Shown here one piece after another: positions 11,711 through 24,110 of a stretch of 64,000 bases of DNA. The number at the start of each line of letters is the position of its first letter. Position 1 is the first letter of the stretch. Source of the DNA: Hemileia vastatrix (Eukaryota; Basidiomycota; Pucciniomycetes; Pucciniales; Zaghouaniaceae). The position numbers and the translations under genes are program-made. The notes beneath the pieces are model-generated. The model did no database searches, had not been told where the DNA came from, and was given only the letters and a program-made list of their open reading frames with translations. The DNA is taken from contig JASXTE010000013.1 of assembly GCA_030280995.1 (NCBI GenBank), positions 17,099,001-17,163,000 on the forward strand. The letters are read 5' to 3'.

Positions 11711-14125
11711 TAATTAAACAATATTACACATATTTAAACATGATTTGTGGGATGAAGTTATTGGATTTTAATCTCCTATATTTTGCTGATTGTCAGTCAC
11801 AGATGTTGTTCTTAATCTCCATACAATTCCACTTGTAATTTTATACAAAAACTTTTTAAATGTTTCCAACTTGAGCTTCAACTTTTAATTTCTATATAAT
11901 CATCTACAAAACATCAATTCAATTTATTTTCAATAAACTTAAATATATTTTTTAAATATTTTGTTTTAATTTTCATCCTTCTATTTCCTAAGTAATTTTT
12001 TTTTTTCAAAAAAATTTAGTTAATATAGTCATATCTTTATAGATTTTTTAATATCTTATCACAAGGTTGATCTCAGTCTTGGTGGATCTCTGATTGAACT
12101 CCCAATGCAAATCTCATCCTGAGAATTCTTCAAATTAACATAAAAATTAAACATATTTAATGAAATCAAATTTTTTGAAAAAGTTTTAACAATGAATAAA
12201 GTGGTATATGCTGTAAATGATAAGCTTTAAATTTAAGTACATAGTTATCTGGGAATAAAAAGACCTATTAAACTAATTTTTATTCAGTTTTTTTAAATGA
12301 GAGATGTAAGAGCCCTATTCATGGAAAAGTATTTTTTTACCCCTATGTATATTGATAAATAGCTTATCAGGCTTTAAGGTCTGTCCATAATTTATATTTA
12401 ATGCATTTGTATATCTATATTTTTTCAACTATATTAAAAAAACCTAGCTCATGAAGAAAGTTTATTTTTTTGATAATGTTTCTTGATGAGTTGAAATTTT
12501 ATATTAATATTTATTATTCCTTTTAAAAAAATATTAACTTTACTTCATTTTATTTTATTTTGCTTTATTTTATTCTATCATACTATATAATACTGTATTA
12601 TATTATATTATATTATATTATATTAAATTATATTATATTATATTTCATTTCTCTTACTATTATTCTATTAAATTTAACTTTATTTATTTATTTTTTGTTT
12701 AATTTTAGTATATTTTCTTCCCTTACAACTTAATTTAATTTTTATTATCTTTTTTAATTTCAAAATTTGATATTACATGTGCAAATAACAGTCCTTGAAT
12801 TCTTAAAATGTGCTGGTGAAATATGATTTAAACCCATAGATCAGAGTTCACCAACCATTTTTACACATTTTTACTGTGATCTATGGCTGCACATCAGAGT
12901 ACCACATCCAATTTTTTGCCTGTAAGCTCTAATCTAAGGCCATACATCAGAGTACACCAGCCAATTTTAACCAAATTAATGTTTATAAATGGCTATACAA
13001 CAGCATACATCAAATGTAATAAAATGAATGAAATGGCATTAAGACTTATTATAATGTAATTGAATATAAAAAATACAGATAGATGAGTATAATAGCTAGA
13101 ATTAAAAAAAGATAAATACAAATGGTATAAAATGAGATAAAACAAAATAAATTGTTATTATATATTTTGAAAAGGAATTTTATAAAGTGCAATAAAATAA
13201 ATTAAAATTATATAATACATAACCAAATAAAACTTATTATAATAAAATACAACTTAATACAATATAATTTAAAGTGATTTAATATGTGGTAATGAACTTA
13301 TTAAAATGAGTTTATTAAAATATAATAAAATAAAATAAAATCATTTTTAAATATTACATAATATAACATAAACTCAATTTATACTGATTTTTTTTTAAAT
13401 ATTTTTTTCAATATAATTTTTAATGTTTATATGCAATATGATTTTTTCATGCATATTTATTATTTCACTGCATGTAAATATTCAATATGAATTTTGCATA
13501 TTCATATCCAATATGATATTGAACATGAATATGAAATATGATTTTCTATATGCATATTCAATAAAAAATTTTTATGCATATTTTTTTTGGATGAATATTC
13601 AAAATTATTTTCATTATATATATAAATTATCATTTTACATTTACATACTGAATACCACTCAGCAAGTGAATATTCAATTTCACTTTTTGTGACTTAAAAT
13701 AATGTTGCATGACTAAATATATTAAAAAGTGAATCAAAAAAAATTCAATTTATAGTAGGTCTCTTTAATGTGTAGTTTTGAAAAATCTGGTAACTTTTTT
13801 CAAAAAATATTAAATATTTATATATGATTTTAAATATATTTCAATCTATTTTAAATAAGTAATAAATAAGATTAAAAATATTACTTTTAAAATGGAAAGT
13901 TTTAAATGAGTTTTCAGAGGCATCTTGAACTATAATTTAGAATACTGAGTCAAAATTATGTGCTTAAGGTGTACAGTGTTTGGAATGATCACTGAACCTT
14001 TTTACATTCAAAATTTAAGATGAGTTCATTTCACTTTAATTATGATACCACAAAATATTTGGCTAGGTTTTTACAATATTTCAAGTTAGTTTTCATAAAC
14101 TTTTCAGTAAGAGTTCCATCAAATT
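11711..14125. other. AT-rich spacer with simple and short dispersed repeats
   Basis: No gene recognised. It holds a (TATTA)n microsatellite at about 12,596-12,650, several 'catcagagtacac'-like units at about 12,840-12,990, and many ATGCATATTCA/AATATGAT-like units at about 13,425-13,680, which create a spurious open frame. Confidence 0.6.
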
Positions 14126-14821
14126 TCAGTCTGAGTTCCATCTGACTTCAAGTAGAGGACTTGCTAGCAACTCCCCCCAAATATTGCATGGTGTCAGTAT
14201 TCTTCTCCTCATAAGATCTTCAGTATTATTAACAGGGGTTTCCTGAAAATATGTTAAAAATTTTAACTTCGTGTCATCACAAAAATGAAGAAAGATACAT
14301 CTATGAAATTTTGGATAATGATTAATGTAATCAATCTGCACCTAGCCAGCATCATTTTTATTTGTGATTTCAATAGCTTAGGAGAAATGTTTAGGACTGG
14401 GAAGAGAATTTGTAGTTGGGCATGGAATTAGTAGGGAGATTATTAAAATTGTAATAAAGGACCAACTTTTTGAGGGAGGAAATAAGGATTCATAAAATCT
14501 GAAGGGTGACACTGGAAAGATAGTGTTAGCATCCTGAGAAGGAGGAGAAAGGATAGGGTTAAAATTTTTGGAGGAGGAAGATTTTTTGGCTTTAATATTT
14601 CTAAAGAAGGTGGGGATTTTGGTTAGCATCTATTTAGGGATTGTTGGATCAGGATGTGCATCTGGTCCAGTATAAACATTAGTCCTGGAGGGAATAATTG
14701 GATAATTACACTTGATTTTCATTAGCCTGAAAAGATGAAAGGCAGCTCTCACAGGAAGACCAGGGTTAGAGATCAGACAAGGTAGCTGGTATTTGGCGCA
14801 AAGTTCACATGGTTTAGACAA
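14126..14821 (-). pseudogene. Relic of an antisense zinc-cluster gene
   Basis: Homologous to the antisense genes of elements 1 and C. The first part (14,815-14,630) keeps the first three Cys (PCELCAKYQLPC), but the second half, ACDLC in the element 1 copy, is mutated to AFHLF, so the Zn2Cys6 pattern is lost. An in-frame stop separates it from the Ser/Pro-rich part (14,629-14,378). After an intron the conserved C-terminal exon follows (14,341-14,126; YFQETPVNNTEDLMRRR), which is truncated. The 5' end is cut at about 14,816 by LTR-derived sequence. Confidence 0.7.
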
Positions 14822-14950
14822 TCCTATAGTATTAGCTATAAGCCTTGAAAAAGGGAGTTGGAGTAAAAATGGAGAGAGAAACTCTTGTCCCTTTGAGAAA
14901 TACCAGGTGAAATTTATTTTCTACAGCAAATTAGAGACTGTTACTGTCAG
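14813..14950 (-). repeat. Inverted fragment of the element C LTR 3' end
   Basis: Reverse-complementing this piece gives the terminal part of the LTR that ends at 16,102: the same CTATAGGATTGTCTA end, the palindromic CCTATAG ... CTATAGG core and the GGGAGTTGGAG block, with scattered differences. The homology fades near 14,935. No primer-binding site follows it, so it is a solo or deleted LTR relic in the opposite orientation. Confidence 0.55.
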
Positions 14951-15008
14951 CCAGGCTGCTAGACTTACCCAGTAAAATAATTAATTATTTAGTGGAATGA
15001 AGCCACGC

Positions 15009-16102
15009 TGTAGTCTTCCAACATTGGCGGAGCCCTTTGTTGGTCTATTTGGTGTTGTTTTGATATGTCTTAAATGGAATTATTTAATAATTGGGAGTTT
15101 GTCTGGAATTATTCAGCAAATATTTGGACAGTGGGGATGTGGGTACTACCATTGGATAGCCCTGATTTTTCTCTATATTTTATGTCTTGTAGACATTTTT
15201 CTGATTTTAAGTATTAAGTGGATAAATTCTCATTTTTTATTTAAAAAATAGCTGTTTAATTTTATTTTTCCTGTTTTACGGGCTAACCTTAAGTCTTAGG
15301 TTTAAATGCTTAGTACCATTAGAATGGGCTAACTTTTCTCTACATTTCATGTCACAATGTTGTTATAGCCTAATTATGTGTTTTAAAGGTTTTAGTAGTC
15401 GTAGACTTTTCTAAGTATTTTGGGTATTTTTGGAGGTTTTTGGTGGTTTTCTGGCTTCAGGGTGGTCCAGCCGCCTCAGGCAGGCCTCCTGATGTGGGGA
15501 GGACCACCCGCCTTGGTGCTAGAAAGCTGGGAAGCATTTATAGAGGGGTTTAATGCAATTTGGCACTCAAAAACGCCAAATTTGTTGTTGTGCAGGAACT
15601 CTTAGATAGTGGTTTGTGTGTATATAGTGAATAAGACAGTTTGGGGAAGCTTTAGTTATCATACAACTATTGGGAGGTGATATCCTTGTTCCTCAATGGG
15701 TTTTCACTGTTTTTTGGCCACAATTGGCTGTGTTTGTTGCAAGGTTAGTTCTTCATTTAACTTAACTTGGCAACTGGTTTCTCTGGTATAGTCTTGCAAA
15801 CTATATCAAGTATTATTGCTGTCTCTGGTGTGGATTTTAAACCTACATCAAGTATCATTGCTTTCTCTGGTGTGGAAATTGGTCTATATTTCAGTTCTTT
15901 GGTTTGGTAGTCTGTCTGGAGACTACTTTCTTGGCTGATCAGGAATTCAAGTGTTTTGAAAAGGGGCTTTAGCAACAGGAACCAATTTAATGTAGCAGGT
16001 AAATCTCACTTTATTTTTCTAAAAGGACAGGGGATTTTCTCTCAGGGTTTTCTCCAACTCCCTTGGTCAAGGCCTATAGCTAGTACTATAGGATTGTCTA
16101 AA
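15009..16102 (+). repeat. 5' LTR of element C
   Basis: Starts TGTAGTCTTCCAAC and is paralleled over its length by the 3' LTR at 41,910-42,969, including the segment 'ggagccctttgttggtctat' near the start and an internal repeat of about 60 bp present in three copies (about 15,775-15,890). The 3' end near 16,102 is set by the primer-binding site that follows; the exact last base is uncertain because the two LTRs differ after GGCCTATA. The LTR should carry the promoter and polyadenylation signals of the element. Confidence 0.75.
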
Positions 16103-16106
16103 TTTC

Positions 16107-16123
16107 TGGCACCCAACGTGGGG
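16107..16123 (+). promoter_or_regulatory. Primer-binding site of element C
   Basis: TGGCACCCAACGTGGGG directly follows the LTR. The TGG start is complementary to a tRNA CCA end, and the sequence matches the element 1 site with two changes. It is expected to prime minus-strand reverse transcription. Confidence 0.75.
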
Positions 16124-16198
16124 TACAAACCTGATAGTTCTTTGGAATCTCTATTGTCTTTGGTTGGTCCTTTTTTTTGGTGATTTTGGTCTGGAGGA

Positions 16199-18583
16199 AT
16201 GGCTTCTGGCTCTTCTATTCCTTTGTTGACTGTCAGTGGGGGGGAAGGTCCTCCTGCTGTGATGGTTAGGGAGTGTCTTAGGATTAAAACTTGGAATGGT
16301 ACCAAATTTAATGGTGAAGATGTGAAGTGGTTTCTGGAGAAGTATGAAACTGCTGCTGGTGTGGATGGTGCTGCTTACCTGGACATGGTGAAGCAGATTA
16401 TTTTCCTCTTTGGTGAAAGGGCAGTGGAAAAGGAGGTGGTGGCCATGTCTGGTTACAAGAAAAGGGACTGGAAGTTATTGTGTAGGGATATGGTGGATAG
16501 ATGGGGTGTGAGGTTCACTATGGTGGATCTGAACAAGATTTTCAGTGAATGGCAGTCTTATGGTGGTTTTGGTAACTTGCAAAGTTACAGGAGATTTCTG
16601 CTATAGTTTGATCCTGTGGTGGAATATTTGGTGGGAGTGGAGGGGCTGGCACATGAATATGCTGCCAAGGATGTTTTTTGGTCTGCCTTTGCTAGAGATT
16701 TCAGGATGGATGTGTTGAAGGAGTTTTCAAGGAAGGACTTGATGAAGACTCTTTTCAATGGGGACCAGAAGTTTTCTGCCTTGGACAAGGTGAAGGAGGC
16801 TGTAGAGGCCCATTTGAAGTTATTGGCTGTGGACACCTATCAGGAGGGGTGTGCCAAATACGTCAGAAAATTCAGTGAGGCTTTGGCTGAAGGGGAGAAT
16901 AGATTAAAGAAGGAAGAGAGGAATATGGTGAAGGTTCCTAAACAGGAGAGGGACCCAGTGGTGGAGCAGTTGGCTGATCTTACAAAACAGCTACATATTT
17001 TTATTCAGGAGGCTCAGAAGGCCAATAAGGTCCCCTCTCAGCATAGAGACTTTGATAGGAGGGCTGGTAGGAGGAATCCTTGGGTTTGCTCTTATTGCAG
17101 CAGGAGTAGGCACAAGTCCAATGATTTTTGGGCTCTGAACAAAGATGTGTCAGAGGGAAAGGTGGAGTTTTATGGAAGGGTTTTCAAGTTCCCTGATGGT
17201 TCATTTGTGAAGCCCAGTGAGGGGCAGGCTCCTGTTGACTTGGTCAGGAGAAGGAGTGGTCTCAATCAGAGGAAGCCAAGGTTTGAGGAGATTCCTGATC
17301 AGGGGAAGTCTTCTGGTAAGGAAGATGATGATGTCAAGGAAAAAGGGAAGGAAGTCAATAAGGTCTCTTTTTATACTTCCTTTGGTGGATTGGAGTTGTA
17401 CTCTTGTGGTGGACAGTCAAGTGGTGAATGCTTGTCTGGTTTTTATGATGTATAAGTGGGAAAGGTGGTAAGGCCTAAGAGCAGTTCTCAGGCCCAACCA
17501 AAGCCTAAGGTCTCAAAGGTGGATCCTAAGCTGAGTGCAGCTAGGAAGAAGTACAGCAAAGAGGATCTGTACAAGATGCAAAAGGGGATTTCTGATATGG
17601 GCCCCCCTAGTTTTGGAGAATTGGACATGAATAGTGAGCCAAAGCCTATTTATGTTGAATCTAACTCTGAGGAGGATTTCCCTTTGGATTCATGGCCAAA
17701 GCCTGCTGGAGTTAGAGGTTCTGGTGAGGGATCTGGTTTGATTCCTGTTGATGGTAAATATGTTAGTGGTTCTGGTCCTCAAGAATCTTCTAGGACCAAG
17801 ATAGTGAAGCCAAGGGCTCACTTTGAGAGTTCAGTAGTTTCTGGGCAATCTAATGTTATGGACTTTGTTCTGGAAAGGATGAATCAGAGTCAGGTTCCCC
17901 TTTCTTATGGTGAGTTGTATGCTATTGGTCCTGGGTTGGCTAATAGGCAGAAAAAGTTGTTGACAAGGAGAAGGGTTTCTTCTGGGGAGGTAGAATACAT
18001 TTGTGATTCTGCTGTAAAGTTTGGAAAGGGGTTGGAAACTCATTTTTCTGAACCTCTGGGTTATGTCAATGTCACTCTGAAAGGTCGGGAGGCTAGAGCA
18101 TTGGTTTATTCAGGTTCTCAGATTAACCTGATTTCTTTGTTTGAGGCTACTCATCTGGGCCTCCCCATCAAGACAGGAATTGGTAGAAATTTAAGAGGGA
18201 TTGTTGGCCATGTCACTGAGTTGATTAAAACAGCTAAATTTGTGAAGCTGGATGTTGGTTGAGCCTCAGGGAAGGTTCACTTTTGCATTGCCAAAGGTAA
18301 TGTAAAAGCTTTTTTGGGTCAACCATTCTTGATGGATTTCCAGGTAAGAATTGTTTATCAGTTTGATATGGGAACCAGTTTGGAGTTGACTGGTGAAGAT
18401 AAAAGAAGACTTCACACAAGGCTGTCATCTCCTGGAGATAATGGTTGGGAGACCAGGCCTGGCTTATCTTCAATGTGCCAGTGCATAGATTGTTGTAGGA
18501 GAAGAAGTGAAGTGGGTGCCACCTCTGGTTCTTTGGAGTGTGGCTCAGGCTCTAGTGAGAGTCTGTCTTTTTTAGAGAGATGA
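16199..18583 (+). pseudogene. Gag-protease ORF of element C, three in-frame stops
   Basis: One uninterrupted reading frame apart from TAG at 16,604, TAA at 17,453 and TGA at 18,260; about 794 codons. The N-terminal two thirds is Gag (conserved FNGEDVKWFLEKYE and DRWGVRFTMVDLNKI blocks). The zinc knuckle has decayed (CSYCSRSRHKS, with the last Cys replaced by Phe). The C-terminal part is a retroviral-type aspartic protease in which the catalytic DSGS is changed to YSGS (ALVYSGSQINLIS). Stop one replaces a Gln codon of element 1 (VQFDE), consistent with a C-to-T change. No activity is expected. Confidence 0.85.
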
Positions 18584-19586
18584 GGGCTGATTGCCCTAGT
18601 GCTACAACCTCTCTCCAAGATGAGGAAATCCCAGGTTGTAGTAGGTCAGCTCTCTTGGAGATATACCAAGTTGATTTTCAACTTTCTCTTTTTGATGTTT
18701 CTCTTCTCTGCAAGTATTCTTCAAGTTTTTTATCAAGTATCTGCTCTTTCTCAATGTTTTCAATTATTTTTAATTCAAGTTCAAAAGAGATGATTGGTTA
18801 TATATCTTTATTGAAAGATATGCAGAACAGCTGTAGAGTTTTTAGATTGGGATCTAAAAGTAAGTCCTCCCAAGTGTGCACCACTAGGGTTTCTTCTACA
18901 CCTTTCAAAAAACTTTCCTTGGCCACATCTGTGAGCATTGGGGAAACCCCTGGTTATTTTTGTAGGATAGAAGAAGACTCAAGAAAAGATAATAAAAATT
19001 TCAAGATAATGGAAGAAAATCAGGAAAAAAAATCTGAAGATAATTAATAAAGAAGAAAAGAATTATTTTTGTGAAGATTGTGAAGATAAATTTCTGGGCC
19101 TCTGGTATAAGGTTAAACTGCACGAATTTTTAAAGGAAGGAGATAAGAAAGATCAAATTTTGGGACTCCAGCATGAGGTTTAATGCACAAAGGTTTGAAG
19201 AAAGAAGATAATCAAGATCAATTTTTGAGCCTCCAGCAATAGGTTAAACTGCACAAATTTTTGAAGAAAGAAGATCTTCAAGATCAATATTTGGGCCTCC
19301 TGCATGAGGATAAACTGCACGATTTTAGAAAATTTGATTGAGTGGATGAATAATGATTTGAAGATTTATAAGATGAAAGTGAAGATGAAGATGTGGAATT
19401 GCAGAAAAGTTTTGGAGTGTTGAGATTGGGATCAGAAAGTAAGTCATCCTAATTGTGCACCACTAGGGTTTCTTCTACACCTTTCAAAAACATTACCTTG
19501 GCCACACATGTGAGCAATGGTGAAACCTTTGGTTTTTGTTCCATGTCTGGTAGTGAAGACGTCCTGAAGATCCCTCAAGTTGACGG
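18584..19586 (+). other. Spacer between Gag-Pro and Pol of element C with H1 hairpins and a direct repeat
   Basis: Four H1 motifs occur at about 19,100-19,325 (for example CCTC CTGCAT GAGG then ATAAACTG). A segment of roughly 120 bp at 18,834-18,952 is repeated at 19,416-19,534. In elements 1 and B the corresponding spacer also carries H1 motifs. No independent gene is evident. Confidence 0.6.
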
Positions 19587-20920
19587 TGTAGACTGTTCTA
19601 TAGTACTAAGCAGTAGACACAATGCGAGATGGGTTGGTTCTCCTTTTTAATTTATAAAAAGAAGCGCCTGCCACTCTTATTTTTAAAGACAGTGTAATAA
19701 TGTGTAACACTAATATTTGACTAGAAAGTTTATAAGTTGAGATGAGTTAAAGATAAGGAAACAAGCACTACTATCTGGATATTTCTATTCTTAACAAGCG
19801 CTATTATCCACAGCTACTCCCTCTTGAAGCGCTCTCTTTGAATTTGCCTTATTATAGTAATAAAATATCTCTAATAATAGTTAATCCCACTGAATCTATA
19901 TATTCTCTCTATGTTGCGCTCTTTCACTATACTATATGAAATACACACACAGACGCACAAACTCTAAAGACTCAGAAAATACCTTTTAATATTCTCTCAA
20001 ACAATTAATCACAAATGATCTAATATCTTATACTGTGTACTATGACTATAGCTACACGTATATCTCTATATTTATTTGTTTATGATCTGCTTTTTAAAAT
20101 GACAACTAATGCAATTTTTCTTATTTTATTGACTAAATAGATAGATCGACCAGTTCTCTTTTTGTCCCTACCTAATAGTCCTCCTTTTATAATCTTCCAG
20201 TGCTCAAGACACAGTTCCCTAATGGATCTCCAGCGCTGACTCTAGCGCCACATTAGTAAAACAATAACTAATTTATTAGTATGCTACTTACACTGCTTGC
20301 AACAACTACAGCGCCTAAATAAGACCCTATAATTACTAACACTAGTATTAACTTGTTTCACTGATTCTCCACATATGCGCTTTTAACTATACCTTGTTTT
20401 GTTTCAGTGCTAGTTCCAGGTTTGACTTATCCTAACGCTGCGTCTAGTTGCCTTAACTCTTGGGTAGTTTTACGATTGAGTCCCCACTCTCTTTGCTTTA
20501 ATACTAGGTTCGTAGTTCTGACAGCTCGCTTTACTAGTTAGCCTTCTTCATTACTTGTCTCAGTAAGTTTCCCAACTGGCCGCGGTACAGCATACCATGC
20601 ACTTGAGTCGTCCTTAATCCATGACTTTCTTCTTAATGCGTAACACATACTTTTTTTGGAAAGCCCAAATCCATATTGTTTAGCGCTTTATGGTCCTAAA
20701 TCAATAACACACAATTCCCCATTGTGCGGCACATCTCGCTACAAAATCTGAGCGCACAGACCCTCAATCTTTTTCCGCGCTTCCATTTCCTTTGTTCCTT
20801 GAAACACACAAATACATATTATATTTTAACATTTCCTGCTGCGCTAGCTCCCCTTTTTTCTTCCTGGACTACGCGCGCTGATTGGTCTAAAATCACGCTT
20901 CCTGCGAGGCGCGTACCACA
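19587..20920 (+). repeat. Solo LTR of another family, flanked by ACGG
   Basis: A 1,334-bp block starting TGTAGACTG and ending GTACCACA is flanked on both sides by ACGG (19,583-19,586 and 20,921-20,924). Removing it joins the element C pol reading frame smoothly (IPQVDGEVAKYNK). Its base composition is different: many GCGC/ACGC words, unlike the surrounding element. It contains no coding region, as expected for a solo LTR. Confidence 0.85.
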
Positions 20921-20924
20921 ACGG

Positions 20925-23900
20925 TGAGGTCGCAAAGTACAATAAGGTGGTGCAGAAGATTAGGCCTGTCAATGAGCCTATGCCTGCAGGTTTGAATCCT
21001 CCATTGAAGAGACATTCTTTGTCAAGAGATCTATACTGTACTCCTCTGGTGAAGAATCCTCCTAATTTTGTGGAAACTGCTAGGGTAACTGTGGAAAGGT
21101 TATAAGTTGTTAATTTTGGTCCTGATGATTGGTTGTCTGATGAGGAAAAGAAGTTGTTGTTGCACGTTATTGTGCTGAGGGAGAAGGCAGTGGCATTACT
21201 TGAAGATGAAAGGGGTGTGTTAAAACACCCTTATGGAGAACCTTACTTGATTCCTGTGGTTTGTTATGAGCCCTGGAAAATCAAACCTATTCCAATACCA
21301 GCTGCTATTAGGGAAGATTTTTTGGAGATTGTTAGGGAAAGATTCAGGGCAGGATTTTATGAAAAATTGAATTCTATTTACTCAAGTCCAGTTTTCTGTG
21401 TTAATAAACAGAATGGGAAGTTGAGAGTGGTGCATGATCTTAGGGCCTTGAATAGAGTCACTATCAAGGATGCGGGGATGCGGCCAAGTGCAGAAGACTT
21501 TGTGAAAGCTTTTTCTGGAAGGGTGTGTTATGGATTGTGTGATATTATGGGTGGTTACAATGAAAGAGAAATTCACACTGATTCACGGCCACTCACAACA
21601 TTTGAGACTCCCCTGGGAAGATTTCAGCTCACTAGGTTGCCTCAAGGAGCAACTAATTCAGTAGCAGTATATCAAGTGCAAATGGCTTGGATTTTACAGG
21701 ATGAGGTTCCGGCTCATGCTGGTATTTTTATTGATGATGGTGGAATTAAAGGACCCTCCTCTGACTATGGAAATGAGGTGCTGAAGGAGAGCCCATGTAT
21801 AAGGAGATTTGTTTGGAAATATGCAATTACTCCAGAGAGAGTATTGCTTAGGATTGAAGAGGCTAGTTTGACAATTCCTGGGTCAAAGTTTTGTTGTTGT
21901 GTCCTGCTCTATAAATTCTGGGTGAGTTGTATGTAAGGAGGGATGAACTATGGCGAAGAAGTGTGTTAATAAAATTCAGTCATGGCCAAGGCCTAAAAAT
22001 ACTACTGAAGTCAGGGGATTTTTGGGGGTTTGTGTGTATGTCAAAATTTTTATTAAATATTTTTCTTTGTTGGATTCACCTTTAAGGAAGCTGACCAGGA
22101 AAGATGCAGAGTGTGAAGAGGCTTTTCAGAAGTTGAAGAAGGTGGTGGGTGAAGATATTATTCTTCACAAGTTGGATTATGGAAGGGAATCTGGAAAAAT
22201 TTATCTGGAGGTGGACTCAAGTTATATTTCTGCTGGTGGATGCTAAATCTCTGGTTCAAATGATCAACACACCTAGCCTTCCAAATGCGCCAATGACTAG
22301 GTGGGTGGCATTTATTCAACATTTTTCTTTTGACCTGGTGCACCAGCCAGGTAACATTTTTACAATGCCAGATGAATTATCAAGAAAACCACCCACATAT
22401 GAAGATTTTGACTCTGCAGAATTTAATGAAGATTTTCCAGTGGTTAGGGCCAGCACAAAGGTTTCTGAAGAATTTTCTCTCCTGCCCCATGAGGCTAAAC
22501 TAAAAGAATTTTCTATCCTCCCCCATGAGGCTAAACTGGAAGATGGTTCTATCCTTCATCAAGAGGTCTAACTGGATGGTTCTGATCTTGATTCTGGTGA
22601 TCAGGATGTTTTTGTTGTTGAGAGGGAGGCTGTTGTTTGGGATGGCTCAAAATTGGAAAATGGTGTTTTGGTTGGTGAACGGGATTCTCATAATATTCAG
22701 TGGAAGGGAAAGGATGTGCCAAAATTTAGGGATTGGTGTCCTGGATGGGCTGGTCAGGTTGCTCATGTGTACACTGGAGATTTCGATGACAGGTTTGTAC
22801 CCTTGGATTTTGTTTTGTTGGATTTTGAAGATGAGACCTGGGGTCAGATTGGGTTTTATTTTAATATGGTTGAATATCTGTTAACCTTGGAGAGGCCAGA
22901 TATTTGTGATGATGACACTTGGGTGGCAATCAAGAAGAAGTGTCCTGTCTTTTATGTGTCAGGAAGGAGTTTGTTGAAGAGGAGGCATCTAAATCCTCAA
23001 GTTGTTGTGACTCAGAAGAAGGGTCAAGAGGTGGTTTTGAAGTCTTTTCATGAAGACCTTGGTCATAGAGGCTTTGGAAAGACTTATAGGAGAGTAGCAG
23101 ATAGATTTTGGTGGCCAGGTATGAAGTTGGATGTGCAGGGTTGGGTTCAATCTGGTGAAGAATGTCAAAGAAGAAGTAACTTGAAACCTAAAGAGGGTGG
23201 CCGTGCTACTGGTGAAACAACTGTGTATGGAAGAGTCAGTCTGGATGCTTTCCATATCAAAGAGGGCAGGTGTAAATACTTGATTGTTCCAGAGATGATT
23301 TGTCTGATTGGGTTGAGGCGGTGCCTCTGGTGAATTTGACTGCCAAAAATGTGGCAGAATTTTTGAAGAAGGTATGGGTGTTTAAGTATGGGTTAATGAA
23401 GTTGGTGACTGTTGATGGCGGGCCAGATTTTGGAGCTGAATTTAAAGAAGCTGTGGAAAGTATTGGTTCTAAAGTCAGGGTGACTACACCTTATTATCCT
23501 GAAACTGAAGGCATGGTTGAAAGGGGCAATCAAGTTATCAAGAATGCTTTGGTGAAAATGTGTGGAGATAGTTCTGAAAAATGGAGGCAGTATTTACCTT
23601 TGGTGTTATTTTCTCATAGGGTCACTGTGAAAAGGACAGCTGGCTATTCCCCTTATGAATTAATTTTTGAGCAGAAAGCTGTCCTACCAGTGCATTTGGA
23701 AGCCGTCTCTTATCTTGGAATTGATTGCGATGATATATTCTCAACAGAAGAGTTTCTCTGTTCCAGGATGCAACAGTTGGAATGTAGAGAGGAACTTCAA
23801 GAGAAGGCATACTCTAGGATGATGAAGATAAGGAATCCATCAGTCAGATACTGAGACAAGAAGCTGGCTCATAGACTCAGGAATCCCTTGAAAACTGGTT

Positions 23901-24110
23901 ATTTGGTTTTGGTGTATAATAGAAGTTTGTAGAGTAAATGGGGAAAGATGTTTGCTGACAGATGGAATGGACCTTAAAGAGTCAGATCTCAAGTTTCTGG
24001 AGGCTCTTATGGTTTGGAGGAGTTTGATGGTGCAGTCTTGAAGAAGAGAGTGGCTGCGGATCAGGTGAAGATATTTTATCCTAGAGGCACTAGAAGTGAA
24101 GAATATTGAC
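20925..24110 (+). pseudogene. pol of element C (RT, RNase H, integrase), broken
   Basis: Reverse transcriptase at about 21,133-21,936 keeps LPQGATNSVAVYQ and the FIDDGG catalytic loop. A frameshift leads to the connection segment at 21,950. About 60 codons of RNase H are deleted near 22,240, where ISAGG jumps to DAKSLVQMIN. The integrase at 22,653-23,854 has its HHCC module (FHEDLGHRG ... CQRRS; the first Cys is replaced by Gly), VDGGPDFG with a catalytic Asp, and the catalytic Glu in EGMVERGNQVIK. Two H1 motifs at about 22,490-22,575 fall in the coding sequence. Further stops lie in the C-terminal tail. Confidence 0.85.

Noticed and set aside
13423..13692. Open frame of 89 codons
   Set aside because: Made of repeated ATGCATATTCA/AATATGAT units; composition and repetition explain it.
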